Shown one piece after another: positions 11,891 through 23,561 of a DNA stretch of 64,000 nt. The notes below the pieces were generated by a model, which made no database searches, was not told the DNA's origin, and saw only the letters and a list, made by a program, of their open reading frames with translations. Source of the stretch: Elymus sibiricus (Eukaryota > Streptophyta > Magnoliopsida > Poales > Poaceae); the NCBI GenBank assembly GCA_039707655.1, contig CM077668.1:401849630-401913629 (forward strand), in the 5' to 3' direction. Every line of letters starts with the position of its first letter. Positions within the stretch are counted from its first letter, which is position 1. The position numbers were made by a program, and so were the translations under genes.

Positions 11891-13422
11891 CTAGCAAAAG
11901 AGCCCGTGCGTTGCAACGGGTATAAAGTAAATTTCAAAGTTCACGTGATATTGAGGAGTTTATCTGTCGTGGTGAAATACTGAGCTATATCTCTAAGTCC
12001 GTTAAATTCTTCATTGTCTTAATATGAATTCATATTTTATACTTGCCCACTTCAAAGATAAGATGGCCGTTTAAAAAATAAAGAGTTTACAATGATTGGT
12101 GCTCTTTTGTTCACACTGTCGTGAACAGTAGGAGCAAACCGACTGCATCAACGCAACCACGCTTCCCTTGACACCAACATCACAGCCTCAAGGAGGACCA
12201 GTATTGGGGCATGCAAAGCCGGGGGAGAGATGGTACGACAGAGGGGAGTAGCCACATGAAGGTGGGGTATGGAAGGACTAAGGACATGGTCATCCTAGGC
12301 ATGATCACATGCTTCTCTCTCCCTCTCTCTCCATAGCCGACGTGCGGAGCGAACAGGACGTGGCCCCTCCTTCACCCAGTTCAAACAAGATGCACCGTCG
12401 TCGTACTCTTTCAACTCTCCATCCCTCCCTCCCTCCTCTGTATCTCACACCAACGGCACTGGTAACATACTAACATATAGAGTGGAAGAATATATTGACG
12501 GTCAGCTAGTCCACAAGAGAGCCCCAAATATCGTTTCCTTCAAAAAAGTATTTTTTTAATATTTCAGTCGCACGTATTTTAATTACTGCAACTATTAAAC
12601 CATGGTCGTACAAACAAAATAGCAGCCAGGTAATTCTACTCGGTCCATCCAAAAGAATTTGGAATTGTACTCGGTGTTAGCACGTAGAGGGACATCTAGC
12701 GGCTTCTCATCGGTGCGGCCACAACATGTACAGAAGCGCCAGCCCAACGAAGCTTTGCGCCATCGCTCCGCCTCCATTGTTCGTCCTCCTGCGACATCAC
12801 ACGCACACGCTCCACAGCGCCGCAGCTTCCCCCAGCCACAAGTATTCCAGCCGCGCCAACGAAGCCGGTTCCTCTCGAGCTCCTCCTGGCCGTCCTCCCC
12901 GCATCGGAGATGAACGCCTCCTCCACGCCTCCCTCCTCTTGTCGCTCGAGCAGCATGCCCAGCCTCCACCTCTGCTCCGGAGAGCTCCCTCGCTGGCCAC
13001 TCGGCGTGATGGTCACCTCCCTCTCTCTCGCGTCTCTCTGGCTGAGATCTGTGTCGCTCTCTACTGCTATGAGGCAACTCGTGGACATATAAAAACCGGT
13101 AGAATTTGCTATAAAAAAGCGAGGTGGGATTATGTAATTTGGTAGCGACTCTACGTGAAGTTTCGCCGTTCGTGCCCAAATGGCCTGTGTGGAGCGGACG
13201 AGCTATCGGCCAGAGTTGGCCCATCTGACCGAGCAGACTCGCCTGGCTCCAGCCCAACATCGACTACGCTTGGAAACAATTGTCACCAGCGAACGAAACG
13301 GTTTTTTAGTACCACCTCGCGTATATGTTTTAAATTCAAACTGAAAGCGTAAATTCACGGAAAGAAGCGTATTGTGACGGTGAATCCACGGAGTCAATCC
13401 GTGCTTTATTATTAGGGAAAGA
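11891..13422 (-). mobile_element. non-autonomous Helitron, 1.5 kb
   Basis: On the minus strand the element starts TCTTTCCCTAATAATAAAGC (right end) and finishes with the hairpin CCCGTTGCAACGCACGGG followed by CTCTTTTGCTAG (left end). It is flanked by A on the 5' side and T on the 3' side, so it inserted at an AT dinucleotide without target duplication. It contains a 221-codon minus-strand frame (12595-13260), GC-rich with overlapping frames on both strands. I recognise no domain and infer non-coding or captured sequence. There is no Rep/helicase gene, so it would depend on an autonomous partner. Confidence 0.8.
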
Positions 13423-13444
13423 TAGATTTCAAGTACAATATGAA

Positions 13445-14015
13445 TAAACCCAAAACCCCCCAAATACTAATATAACTTTAAACCGTAAAAACACTACACC
13501 ATAAGTTGTAAATTACCTAAACTACTAGTTCTAAACCGTAATAATAATCAGTGCTCAAACAATAAACCCTATTTTTTTATAAACCCTTCGTCCCAAATCC
13601 TCAAACCCTAAGCTCTAACAAAATAAGGCATAAAACAGTAAACCCTAAACCCTATACCTATACCCTAACCATAAGCCCTAAACCATAATCGTAAACCTAT
13701 AAACTATGACGTAATGGAATAAACTAGAAACCCCTAAACACATAATAAACAAAAAAAGTCCTAAATTTATGTCCTAACCCTTGTAGGTGAAAGCATGTTC
13801 ATTGAACCATAAACCTAAATTAGTAATGCCTGAACCAGAAACCACAAAACCCCTAAACACTAAACCGTTAAAACCCTAAACCCTGAACCTATTCCCTAAA
13901 TCCTGAAACCTAAGAATATACCTTAGGTATAAAAACCATAAACCCTAAACCATTAAGTATAAATACTCTTAACCCTAAAAACCTAAACCCCCAAAGCCCT
14001 ACCCCCCCCCCCCCC
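13445..14015. repeat. degenerate telomere-like CCCTAAA repeats
   Basis: Many copies of AAACCCTAAACCCT-like heptamers, heavily mutated and interspersed with AAACCATAA variants, fill about 570 bp and end in a run of 14 C (14002-14015). The plus strand carries the C-rich telomere sequence. It begins directly beyond the 5' end of the 1.5 kb Helitron. This is an interstitial, decayed array, not a chromosome end. Confidence 0.8.
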
Positions 14016-14957
14016 TTGCAGAAATGTACCATCCATTATCATTGCGGAGAGTCAATCGTACCATAGAAGGACAATCAATTCTTGTAGATTTTTTGTTCCG
14101 ATGATGTGGTACACTATAGGAACTTGGGAAATATCATAAAGACTGACGAAAAAATTGAAAATATTGTAAGTAGGTACATACTCCGCAGGGACAATTAAAT
14201 TCTTGCATCACACGAGTATTCTTAACATTATACCTAGATCCTCCATAGCGGATCCCAATTCCAATCTCTTTGCTGTATAAATTGTAGAAATCATATGCCT
14301 CGGTGACAGTCTGAAAGTATGTTCCAAGATATGGTTACAAAATAGATGGCGTCATGCGTGTTGAATAGTATAAACGGGATTTTTCGAGAGCACAAATGCA
14401 GCGAGTGTCAGCTGGTTGGACAATTGGAACTGAATAGGGGTGTTACCTGTGCAAAATATTGCAGGACATGGTATACATTAAACAATTAGTAGGCAGAGAG
14501 GAAAGAGAAGGCAACAAAGTTGTTGCAACAAACTCTAGGAAAATAGCGTTGAATTACATGCGACACCATGTTGCGAATTGGGTAGAATCAGCTTCAGTTC
14601 ATTCATCAGGAGCAAGAAAGACAACAAGCGGTGACCACGTATCATTGAATCATCGGAAGCATGAATGCGAACAGATTGAGGTAATGATGTTGGGTTCATA
14701 GTATCAAACCGAGCAACATGCGAGGAGACTGGACTATCAGATAGAACATCAAGGGACCCTAAGGTGGTGTTAGTATGATCAAGACTATCTTGCCATCTTA
14801 AATGGTAGTCAATACAAGTAAGCAGTAACGTGGAGTGGTGTTGTAAAAGATAATGACAAAAAAAAGATATGTTCATACAATGGTAAAAAGGTGAACTGAC
14901 TAAATTCTGCAGACAATCTCTTGTACTGATTAGTAACCGGAACAAGTATGTCAGTAC
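14016..14957. other. left flank of the Copia insertion
   Basis: No gene recognised. The short open frames at 14459-14701 (+) and 14535-15011 (-) overlap and lack family motifs. The sequence resumes at 23562 beyond the Copia element, so 14016-14962 and 23562 onward were once contiguous. Confidence 0.5.
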
Positions 14958-14962
14958 AATGC

Positions 14963-16733
14963 TGTTGGGGAACGTTGCATGGAAAACAAAAAAAATTCTA
15001 CGCACACGCAAGATCTATCCATGGAGATGCATAGCTACGAGAGGGGGAGTGTGTCTACGTACCCTCGTAGACCGTAAGCGGAAGCGTTAGAACAACGCGG
15101 TTGATGTTATCGAACAACTTCACGATCCAACCGACCGAGTACCGAACGTACGGCACCTCCGCGTTCAGCACACGTTCAGCTCGGTGACGTCCTCGACTTT
15201 TTGATCCAGCAAGACGGCGAGGTAGTGGATGAGTTCCGGCAGCACGACGGCGTGTTGACGGTGATGGTGATGCTATCTCTGCAGGGCTTCGCCCAAGCAC
15301 TACGAAAATATGACCGAGGGACGGAACTGTGGAGGGGGGGCACCGCACACGGCTAAGACAATGTTGTGTCTTGTTTGGGGCGCCCCCTCTCCTCTATTTA
15401 TATATGTGTTGGGCTTGGAGTAGAAGGAATAGTGCCATGTGAACAGTACCATGTGAATAGTACCACATGAACAGTACCACGTGAATAGTACACACGTGGA
15501 CTTGGACTCCAAAGTCCAATCCTATTCCTACTAGGACTCTCCTTTTTTCCTTCCCTAGCTGCGTGGGCTTTTGAGGACTTGGTGCGCCTGGCCCAATAAG
15601 GCCAGGGCGCCTCCCCTTAGCCCATGCCAGCCCTTGGGACGTGGTGGATCCACTTGTGGACTTCCGGACCCCTCCGGAATCCTCCGGAACCTTCTGGAAG
15701 CTTCCCGGTACAATACCGAAAAAACTGCACTTTTTTCCGGAACCCAAAATATGACTTCCCATATATAAATATTTACCTCTCGACCATTCCGAGACTCCTC
15801 GTGACGTCCGGGATCTCATCCGGGACTCCGAACAATATTCGGTTACCAATTCACATAACTCATATAACACTATATCGTCAACGAACGTTAAGCGTGCGGA
15901 CCCTACGGGTTCGGGAATGATGTAGACATGACTGAGACGCCTCTCCGGTCAATAACCAATAGCGGAACCTGGATGCTCATATTGGTTCCTACATATTCCA
16001 CGAAGATCTTATCGGTCGAACCGCAATGACAACATACGTAATTCCCTTTGTCCGTCGGTATGTTACTTGCCCGAGATTCGATCGTCGGTATCTCCATACC
16101 TAGTTCAATCTCGTTACCGGCAAGTCTCTTTACTCGTTCCGTAATACATCATCCCGTAACTAACTCCTTAGTCACTTTGCTTGCAAGCTTCTTATGATGT
16201 ACATTACCGAGAGGGCCCAGAGATACCTCTCCGAAACACGGAGTGACAAATCCCAGTCTCGATCCATGCCAACTCAACAGACACCTTCGGAGATACCTGT
16301 AGAGCATCTATATGATCACCCAGTTACGTTGTGACGTTTGATAGCACACAAGGTATTCCTCCGGTATCCGGGAGTTGCATGATCTCATGGTCGGAGGAAC
16401 ATGTATTTGACATTCAAGAAAGCAGTAGCAATAAACAGAACGATCATATGCTAAGCTAACAGATGGGTCTTGTCCATCACATCATTCTCCTAATGATGTG
16501 ATCCCGTTATCAAATGACAACTCATGTCTATGGTTAGGAAACCTTAACCATCTTTGATCAACGAGCTAGTCTAGTAGAGGCTCACTAGGGACACGGTATT
16601 TGTTTATGTATTCACACATGTATTTAAGTTTCCGGTCAATACAATTCTAGCATGAATAATAAACCTTTATCATGAACAAGGAAATATAAAATAATAACAA
16701 CTTTATTATTACCTCTAGGGCATATTTCCATCA
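14963..16733 (-). repeat. 3' LTR of the Copia element
   Basis: 1771 bp, closely similar to the LTR at 21799-23556. It is longer by about one extra copy of a short GTGAACAGTACCAT-like unit near 15435-15480. On the minus strand a short purine stretch (GGGAGAC) immediately precedes it, fitting a polypurine tract at 16734-16740. Confidence 0.93.
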
Positions 16734-17477
16734 GTCTCCCAGTTGCACTAGAGTCAATAATCTAGTTCACATTGCCATGTGATTAACACCCAAGAGTTCA
16801 CTAGAGTCAATAATCTAGTTCACATCACCATGTGATTAACACTCAAAAAGTTCTAAGGTGTGATCATGTTTTGCTCGTGAGAGAGAATTTTAGTCAATGG
16901 GTCTGTAATATTCAGACCCATGTGTACTTTGCAAATCCTTATGTCATACTGTAGATGCTGCTATCACGCTTTACTTGGAGTTATTCCAAATGACTGTTCC
17001 ATTATACGTATCCGGTTTGCTACTCAGAGATATCCAGATTGGTGTCAAAGCTTGCATCGACGTAACCCTTTACGACGAACTCTTTATCACCTCCATAATC
17101 GAGAAACATTTCCTTAGTCCTTTAGTTACTAAGGATAATTTTGACCGCTGTCCAGTGATCCACTCCTGGATCACTCTTGTACCCCCTTTGCCAGACACGT
17201 GGCAAGGCACACATTAGGTGTGATACACAGCATGGCATACATTATAGAACCTATGGCTGAGGCATAGGGAATGACTTTCATTCTCTCTCTATCTTCTGCC
17301 GTGGTCGAGCTTTGAGTCTTACTCAACTTTACACCTTACAATACAGGCAAGAACTCCTTCTTTGACTGATCCATTTTGAACTCCTTCAAAATCTTGTCAA
17401 GGTATGTACTCATTGAAAGTCTTATCAAGCGTCTTGATCTATCTCTATAGATCTTGATGCCCAATATATAAGCAGCT
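16734..17477 (-). pseudogene. degenerate end of pol (RT C-terminus and RNase H)
   Basis: After the reverse-transcriptase fragment the frame shifts. In the new frame YILGIKIYRDRSRRLIRLS and DKILKEFKM are readable, matching the distal RT region of Copia pol. Stop codons follow, and only scattered RNase H-like residues (around GYVDASFDTNLD) remain before the polypurine tract. The region is clearly dead. Confidence 0.75.
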
Positions 17478-17690
17478 TCACCGAGGTCTTTCATTCAAGT
17501 ATCCTTTTATGCCATCCAGAAATTCTATATCATTTCCAATCAACAATATGTCATCCACATATAATATTAGAAATGCTACAGAGCTCCCACTCACTTTCTT
17601 GTAAATACAGGCTTCACCGTAAGTCTGTACAAAACCATATGCTTTGATCACCTCATCAAAGCGTATATTCCAACTCCGAGATGCTTGCAC
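17478..17690 (-). pseudogene. Copia reverse transcriptase fragment with YVDD box
   Basis: Seventy residues containing SGSSVAFLILYVDDILLIG, the catalytic YVDD motif of Copia reverse transcriptase. A TGA at 17706-17708 separates it from the preceding RT segment, where [13 protein letters not shown] and NKVCKLQ are still readable. It is therefore part of the same decayed pol rather than an independent gene. Confidence 0.88.
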
Positions 17691-17793
17691 CAGTCCATAG
17701 ATGGATCACTGGAGCTTGCACACTTTGTTAGCACCCTTAGGATCGACAAAACCTTCTGGTTGCATCATATACAACTCTTCTTTGAGAAAACCA

Positions 17794-19341
17794 TTAAGGA
17801 ATGCAGTTTTGACATCCATTTGCCAGATCATAAAATGCGGCAATTTCTAACATGATTCGGACAGACTTAAGCATCGCTACGGGTGAGAAAGTCTCATCGT
17901 AGTCAACCCCTTGAACTTGTCGAAAACCTTTCGCGACAAGTCGAGCTTTGTAGACAGTGATATTACCATCAGCATCCGTCTTCCTCTTAAAAATCCATTT
18001 ATTCTCAATGGCTTGCCGATCATCGGGCAAGTCCACCAAAGTCCACACTTTGTTCTCATACATGGATCCTATCTCAGATTTCATGGCCTCAAGCCATTTG
18101 TCGGAATCCGGGCTTATCGTAGCTTCTTCATAGTTCGTAGGTTCGCCGTTGTCTAACAACATAACTTCCAGAACAGGATTACCGTACCACTCTGGTGCGG
18201 AACGTACTCTGGTCGACCTACGAAGTTCAGTAGTAACTTGATCTGAAGTTTTATGATCTTTATCATTATCTTCCTCTCTTATTGGTGTAGGCATCACGGG
18301 AACGGTTTTCTCTGATGAGCTACTTTCCAATTCGAGAGAAGGTACAATTACCTCATCAATTTCTACTTTCCTCCCACTCACTTCTTTCGAGAGAAACTCC
18401 TTCTCTAGAAAGGACCCATTCTTGGCAACAAAGACCTTGCCTTCGGATCTGTGGTAGAAGGTGTACCCAATTGTTTCTTTAGGGTATCCTATGAAGACGC
18501 ACTTCTCCGCTTTGGGTTCGAGCTTATCAGGTTGAAGCTTTTTCACATAAGCATTGCATCCCCAAACTTTAAGAAACGACAGCTTAGGTTTCTTGCCAAA
18601 CCATAGTTCATACGGTGTCGTCTCAACGGATTTAGACGGTGGCCTATTTAACGTGAATGCAGCTGTCTCTAATGCATAACCCCAAAACGATAGTGGCAAA
18701 TCGGTAAGAGACATCATAGAACGCACCATATCCAATAAAGTACGATTACGACGTTCGGACACACCATTACGCTGTGGTGTTCCAGGTGGCGTGAGTTGTG
18801 AAACAATTCCACATTTTCTTAAATGAAGGCCAAACTCGTAACTCAAATATTCGCCTCCGCGATCGGATCGTAGAAACTTTATTTTCTTGTTACGATGATT
18901 CTCTACTTCACTCTGAAATTCTTTGAACTTTTCAAATGTTTCAGACTTGTGTTTCATCAAGTAGATATACCCATACCTACTCAAATCATCTGTGAAGGTT
19001 AGAAAATAACGATACCCGCTGCGTGCTTCAACATTCATCGGACCGCATACATCGGTATGTATTATTTCCAACAAATCAGTAGCTCGCTCCATTGTTCCGG
19101 AGAACGGAGTTTTAGTCATCTTGCCCATGAGGCATGGTTGGCAAGTATCAAATGATTCATAATCAAGAGATTCCAAAAGTCCATCAGCATGGAGTTTCTT
19201 CATGCGCTTTACACCAATATGACCTAAACGGCAGTGCCACAAGTATGTTGCACTATCATTATCAACTTTGCATCTTTTGGCATCAATATTATGAATATGT
19301 GTATCACTACGATCGAGATTCAACAAGAATAAACCATTCAC
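17794..19341 (-). CDS. Copia integrase and start of reverse transcriptase (broken pol)
   Basis: A 515-residue open frame starts with the GAG-pre-integrase zinc motif (WHCRLGHIG, then CQPC). The integrase core has its acidic triad (D in HTDVCGP, D in [10 protein letters not shown] region/SDRGGEY, E in [13 protein letters not shown]), then the typical GCNAYV segment. The last 110 or so residues begin the RVT_2 reverse transcriptase ([29 protein letters not shown]). A frameshift near 17825 sends the frame into [10 protein letters not shown] and a stop, while the true continuation ([11 protein letters not shown]) lies in another frame. In life it would be cleaved from a gag-pol polyprotein in virus-like particles. 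Starting Met is arbitrary. Confidence 0.93.
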   Translation of the reverse strand: MNGLFLLNLDRSDTHIHNIDAKRCKVDNDSATYLWHCRLGHIGVKRMKKLHADGLLESLDYESFDTCQPCLMGKMTKTPFSGTMERATDLLEIIHTDVCGPMNVEARSGYRYFLTFTDDLSRYGYIYLMKHKSETFEKFKEFQSEVENHRNKKIKFLRSDRGGEYLSYEFGLHLRKCGIVSQLTPPGTPQRNGVSERRNRTLLDMVRSMMSLTDLPLSFWGYALETAAFTLNRPPSKSVETTPYELWFGKKPKLSFLKVWGCNAYVKKLQPDKLEPKAEKCVFIGYPKETIGYTFYHRSEGKVFVAKNGSFLEKEFLSKEVSGRKVEIDEVIVPSLELESSSSEKTVPVMPTPIREEDNDKDHKTSDQVTTELRRSTRVRSAPEWYGNPVLEVMLLDNGEPTNYEEATISPDSDKWLEAMKSEIGSMYENKVWTLVDLPDDRQAIENKWIFKRKTDADGNITVYKARLVAKGFRQVQGVDYDETFSPVAMLKSVRIMLEIAAFYDLANGCQNCIP

Positions 19342-19617
19342 AAGGGTGCATGATCACGAGGGATATTATTCATATAAACAGAATAATCATTATTCTCTGA
19401 CTTAAATGAATAACCGTCTTGCAATAAACAATATCCAGATATAATGTTTTATGCTCAACGCAAGCACTAAATAACCATTATTTAGGTTTAATACTAATCC
19501 CGAAGGTATTACGAGCGTGTCGATATTGATCATATCAATCTTGGAGACACTTCCAACACATATCGTCACCTCGCCCTCAGCTAGTCTCCGTTACTCTGCA
19601 GCTCCTGCTTCAAGTTA
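19342..19617 (-). pseudogene. degenerate protease to integrase linker
   Basis: This gap between the gag/protease frame and the integrase frame should hold the aspartic protease body. Several stops interrupt it in every minus-strand frame, and I can follow no continuous similarity. It is assigned by position only. Confidence 0.6.
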
Positions 19618-20250
19618 CTAATATTTAGCAACTGAATCGGTATCAAATACCCAGATGCTGCTACGAGCACTAGTGAGGTACATATCAATAACATGTATAT
19701 CAAATATACCTTTGTTCACTTTGCGATCCTTCTTATCCGCCAAATACTTGGGGCAGTTCCGCTTCCAGTGACCAGTCCCTTTGCAGTAGAAGCACTCTGT
19801 TTCAGGCCTGGGTCCAGCTTTGGGTTTCTTCGTGGGAGCGGCAACTTGCTTGCCGTTCTTCTTGAAGTTCCCCTTCTTTCCCTTGCCCTTTTTATTGAAA
19901 CTAGTGGTTTTGTTAACCATCAACACTTGATGCTCCTTCTTGATTTCTACCTCCGCTGATTTCAGCATCGCGAAGAGCTCGGGAATTGTCTTCTCCATCC
20001 CTTGCATATTATAGTTCATCACGAAGCCTTTATAGCTTGGTGCCAGTGACTGAAGAACTCTGTCAATAACACTCTCAACCGGAAGATCAATTCCCAGCTG
20101 AGTCGAGTGGTTGTGGTACCCAGACATTCTGAGTATGTGTTCACTGACAGAACTGTTCTCCTCCATCTTACAGCTAAAGAACTTGTTGGAGACTTCATAT
20201 CTCTCAACCCGGGCATTAGCTTGAAATATCAATTTCAGCTCTTGGAACAT
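19618..20250 (-). pseudogene. gag C-terminal part with zinc knuckle and start of protease
   Basis: A 210-residue frame with the UBN2-type gag region (YEVSNKFFSCKMEENSSV), a basic Lys-rich stretch, and a CCHC knuckle CFYCKGTGHWKRNC near residues 152-165. Close to the end SIWVFDTDS occupies the place of the protease active site, normally D-T/S-G, so the glycine is replaced by Asp. Together with the frameshift before it and the stop just after, this element cannot make its own functional polyprotein. Confidence 0.9.
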
Positions 20251-20277
20251 CTCATATGCTCCGTGGCGTTCAAAACG

Positions 20278-20547
20278 CTATTGCAGTCCCGGTTCTAAGC
20301 CGTAGAGCATGGCACACTGAACTATCGAGTAGTCATCAGATCGAGCCTGCCAGGCGTTCACAACGTCTGCAGCAGCTCCTGCAGCAGGTCCATCACCTAG
20401 CGGTGCATCAAGGACATAATTCTTCTGTGCAGCAATGAGGATAATCCTCAAGTTACGGACCCAGTCCGTGTAGTTGCTACCATCATCTTTCAACTTAGCT
20501 TTCTCTAGGAACGCATTAAAATTCAACAGAACAATAGCACGGGCCAT
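20278..20547 (-). pseudogene. gag N-terminal part
   Basis: Eighty-nine residues starting MARAIVLLNFNAFLEKAKL and running through a YTDWVRNLRIILIAAQ segment typical of BARE1/Angela gag. The frame breaks between 20251 and 20278 and resumes in the 19618-20250 segment, so one indel separates the two gag parts. The Met at 20547 is the natural gag start, about 1.25 kb downstream of the 5' LTR, as usual for this family. Confidence 0.88.
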
Positions 20548-21798
20548 TTATCTACAACATAGATATGCAAAGAAACCATCAAGACTAAGTTCATGATAAA
20601 TTAAGTTCAATTAATCAAATTACTAATGAATTCCCACTTAAATTAACATCCCTCAAGTTAACTAAGTGATACATGATCCAAATCAACTAGCCCATGTCCG
20701 ATCATCACGTGAGATGGGATAGTCATCAATGGTGAACATCTCCATGTTGATCATATCTACTATATGACTCATGTTCGACCTTTCGGTCTCCAGTGTTCCG
20801 AGACCATGTCTGTACATGCTAGGCTCGTCAAGTTTAACCCAAGTATTCTGCTTGTGTAAAACTGGCTTACACCCGTTGTATGTGAACGTAGAATCTATCA
20901 TACCCGATCATCACGAGGTGCTTCGAAACGACGAACTTTAGCAACGGTGCGTACTCGGGGAGAACACTTTTATCTTGAAATTTAGTGAAGGGGTCATCTT
21001 ATAATGCTACCGTCGTTCTAAGCAAAATAAGATGCATAAAGGATAAACATCACATGCAATCAAAATATGTGACATGATATGGCCATCATCTTGTGCTTTT
21101 GATCTCCATCTCCAAAGCATCGTCATGATCTCCATCGTCACCGGCTCGACACCTTGATCTCCATCGTTTCATCGTGGTCGTCTCGCCAACTATTGCTTCT
21201 ACAACTATTGCTTCTACAACTATTGCTAACGCATAGCGATAAAGTAAAGCAATTACATGGCGCATGCATTTCATACAATAAAGAGACAACCATAAGGCTC
21301 CTGCCGGTTGCCGATAAATTACAAAACATGATCATCTCATACAATAACGTATATCACATCATGTCTTGACCATATCACATCACAGCATACCCTGCAAAAA
21401 CAAGTTAGACGTCCTCTACTTTGTTGTTGCAAGTTTTACGTGGCTGCTACGGGCTTCTAGCAAGAACCGTTCTTACCTACGGCAAAAACCACAACGGTGA
21501 TTTATCAAGTTTGCTGTTTTAACCTTCAACAAGGACCGGCCGCAGTCAAATTCGATTCAACTAAAGTAGGAGAAACAGACACCCGCCAGCCACCTTTATG
21601 CAAAACAAGTTGCATGTCTGTCGGTGGAACCGGTCTCATGTACGTGGACATGTAAGGTTGGTCCGGGCCGCTTCATCTTACAATACCGCCGAATCAAAAT
21701 AAGACGTTGGTGGTAAGCAGTATGACGATCACCGCCCACAACTCTTTGTGTTCTACTCGTGCATATCATCTACGCATAGACCTGGCTCATGATGCCAC
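20548..21798 (-). other. 5' untranslated leader of the Copia element
   Basis: The leader lies between the 5' LTR and gag. Next to the LTR, at about 21782-21797, the minus strand reads TGGCATCATGAGCCAGG, a degenerate version of the initiator-Met tRNA primer-binding site (normally TGGTATCAGAGC). A small repeat of CAACTATTGCTTCTA occurs at 21188-21230. No coding function is expected. Confidence 0.7.
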
Positions 21799-23556
21799 TG
21801 TTGGGGAACGTTGCATGGAAAACAAAAAAAATTCTACGCACACGCAAGATCTATCCATGGAGATGCATAGCTACGAGAGGGGGAGTGTGTCTACGTACCC
21901 TCGTAGACCGTAAGCGGAAGCGTTAGAACAACGTGGTTGATGTCGTCGAACAACTTCACGATCCAGCCGACCGAGTACCGAACGTACGGCACCTCCGCGT
22001 TCAGCACACGTTCAGCTCGGTGACGTCCTCGACTTCTTGATCCAGCAAGACGGCGAGGTAGTGGATGAGTTTTGGCAGCACGATGGCGTGTTGACGGTGA
22101 TGGTGATGCTATCTCCGCAGGGCTTCGCCCAAGCACTATGAAAATATGACCGAGGGACGGAACTGTGGAGGGGGGGCGCCGCACACGGCTAAGACAATGT
22201 TGTGTCTTGTTTGGGGCGCCCCCTCTCCTTTATTTATATATGTGTAGGGGCTTGGAGTAGAAGGAATAGTGCCACGTGAATAGTACCGCATGAACAGTAC
22301 CACGTGAATAGTACACACGTGGACTTGGACTCCAAAGTCCAATTCTATTCCTACTAGGACTCTCCTTTTTTCCTTCCCTAGCTGTGTGGGCTTTTGAGGA
22401 CTTGGTGCGCCTGGCCCAATAAGGCCAAGTCGCCTCCCCTTAGCCCATGCCAGCCCTTGGGACGTGGTGGATCCACTTGTGGACTTCCGGACCCCTCCGG
22501 AATCCTCCGGAACCTTCTGGAAGCTTCCCGGTACAATACCGAAAAAACTGCACCTTTTTTCGGAACCCAAAATATGACTTCCCATATATAAATCTTTACC
22601 TCTCGACCATTCCGAGACTCCTCGTGACGTCCGGGATCTCATCCGAGACTCCGAACAATATCCGGTTACCAATTCACATAACTCATATAACACTATATCG
22701 TCAACGAACGTTAAGCGTGCGGACCCTACGGGTTCGGGAATGATGTAGACATGACTGAGACGCCTCTCCGGTCAATAACCAATAGCGGAACCTGGATGCT
22801 CATATTGGTTCCTACATATTCCACGAAGATCTTATCGGTCGAACCGCAATGACAACATACGTAATTCCCTTTGTCCGTCGGTATGTTACTTGCCCGAGAT
22901 TCGATCGTCGGTATCTCCATACCTAGTTCAATCTCGTTACCGGCAAGTCTCTTTACTCGTTCCGTAATACATCATCCCGTAACTAACTCCTTAGTCACTT
23001 TGCTTGCAAGCTTCTTATGATGTGCATTACCGAGAGGGCCCAGAGATACCTCTCCGAAACACGGAGTGACAAATCCCAGTCTCGATCCATGCCAACTCAA
23101 CAGACACCTTCGGAGATACCTGTAGAGCATCTATATGATCACCTAGTTACGTTGTGACGTTTGATAGCACACAAGGTATTCCTCCGGTATCCGGGAGTTG
23201 CATGATCTCATGGTCGGAGGAACATGTATTTGACATTCAAGAAAGCAGTAGCAATAAACAGAACGATCATATGCTAAGCTAACAGATGGGTCTTGTCCAT
23301 CACATCATTCTCCTAATGATGTGATCCCGTTATCAAATGACAACTCATGTCTATGGTTAGGAAACCTTAACCATCTTTGATCAACGAGCTAGTCTAGTAG
23401 AGGCTCACTAGGGACACGGCATTTGTTTATGTATTCACACATGTATTTAAGTTTCCGGTCAATACAATTCTAGCATGAATAATAAACCTTTATCATGAAC
23501 AAGGAAATATAAAATAATAACAACTTTATTATTGCCTCTAGGGCATATTTCCATCA
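21799..23556 (-). repeat. 5' LTR of the Copia element
   Basis: 1758 bp, TG/CA bounded and closely similar to the LTR at 14963-16733. Being at the gag side it would drive transcription toward lower coordinates. Confidence 0.93.
22231..22240 (-). promoter_or_regulatory. TATA box of the Copia 5' LTR
   Basis: TATATAAATA on the minus strand, upstream of a GC-rich GGGGGCGCC segment, in the position expected for the BARE1-type promoter. The same box is present at 15395-15404 in the other LTR. Confidence 0.6.
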
Positions 23557-23561
23557 AATGC

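Larger units (their letters stand above)
14963..23556 (-). mobile_element. Angela/BARE1/WIS-type Copia LTR retrotransposon, full length
   Basis: The 8594-bp element lies on the minus strand with 5-bp target duplication AATGC at 14958-14962 and 23557-23561. LTRs at 14963-16733 and 21799-23556 have TG/CA ends; on the minus strand they begin TGATGGAAATATGCCCTAGA, the known start of this family. The domain order from right to left is gag with a zinc knuckle, protease, integrase, then reverse transcriptase/RNase H, which is the Copia order. Internal frameshifts and stops make gag-pol non-functional here. Total and LTR lengths agree with the family. The element interrupts otherwise non-coding DNA. 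Confidence 0.95.

Noticed and set aside
12595..13260. 221-codon minus-strand open frame
   Set aside because: It is inside a Helitron, GC-rich, overlaps long frames on the other strand and has no recognisable domain.
15394..15870. 158-codon frame, with a similar one of 185 codons at 22136-22693
   Set aside because: Both lie in the Copia LTRs and are read identically from the two copies; no protein is known from this part of the LTR.
15903..16097. 64-codon frame with Cys residues repeated at 22726-22920
   Set aside because: LTR sequence again; the identical second copy reflects the repeat, not selection on a protein.
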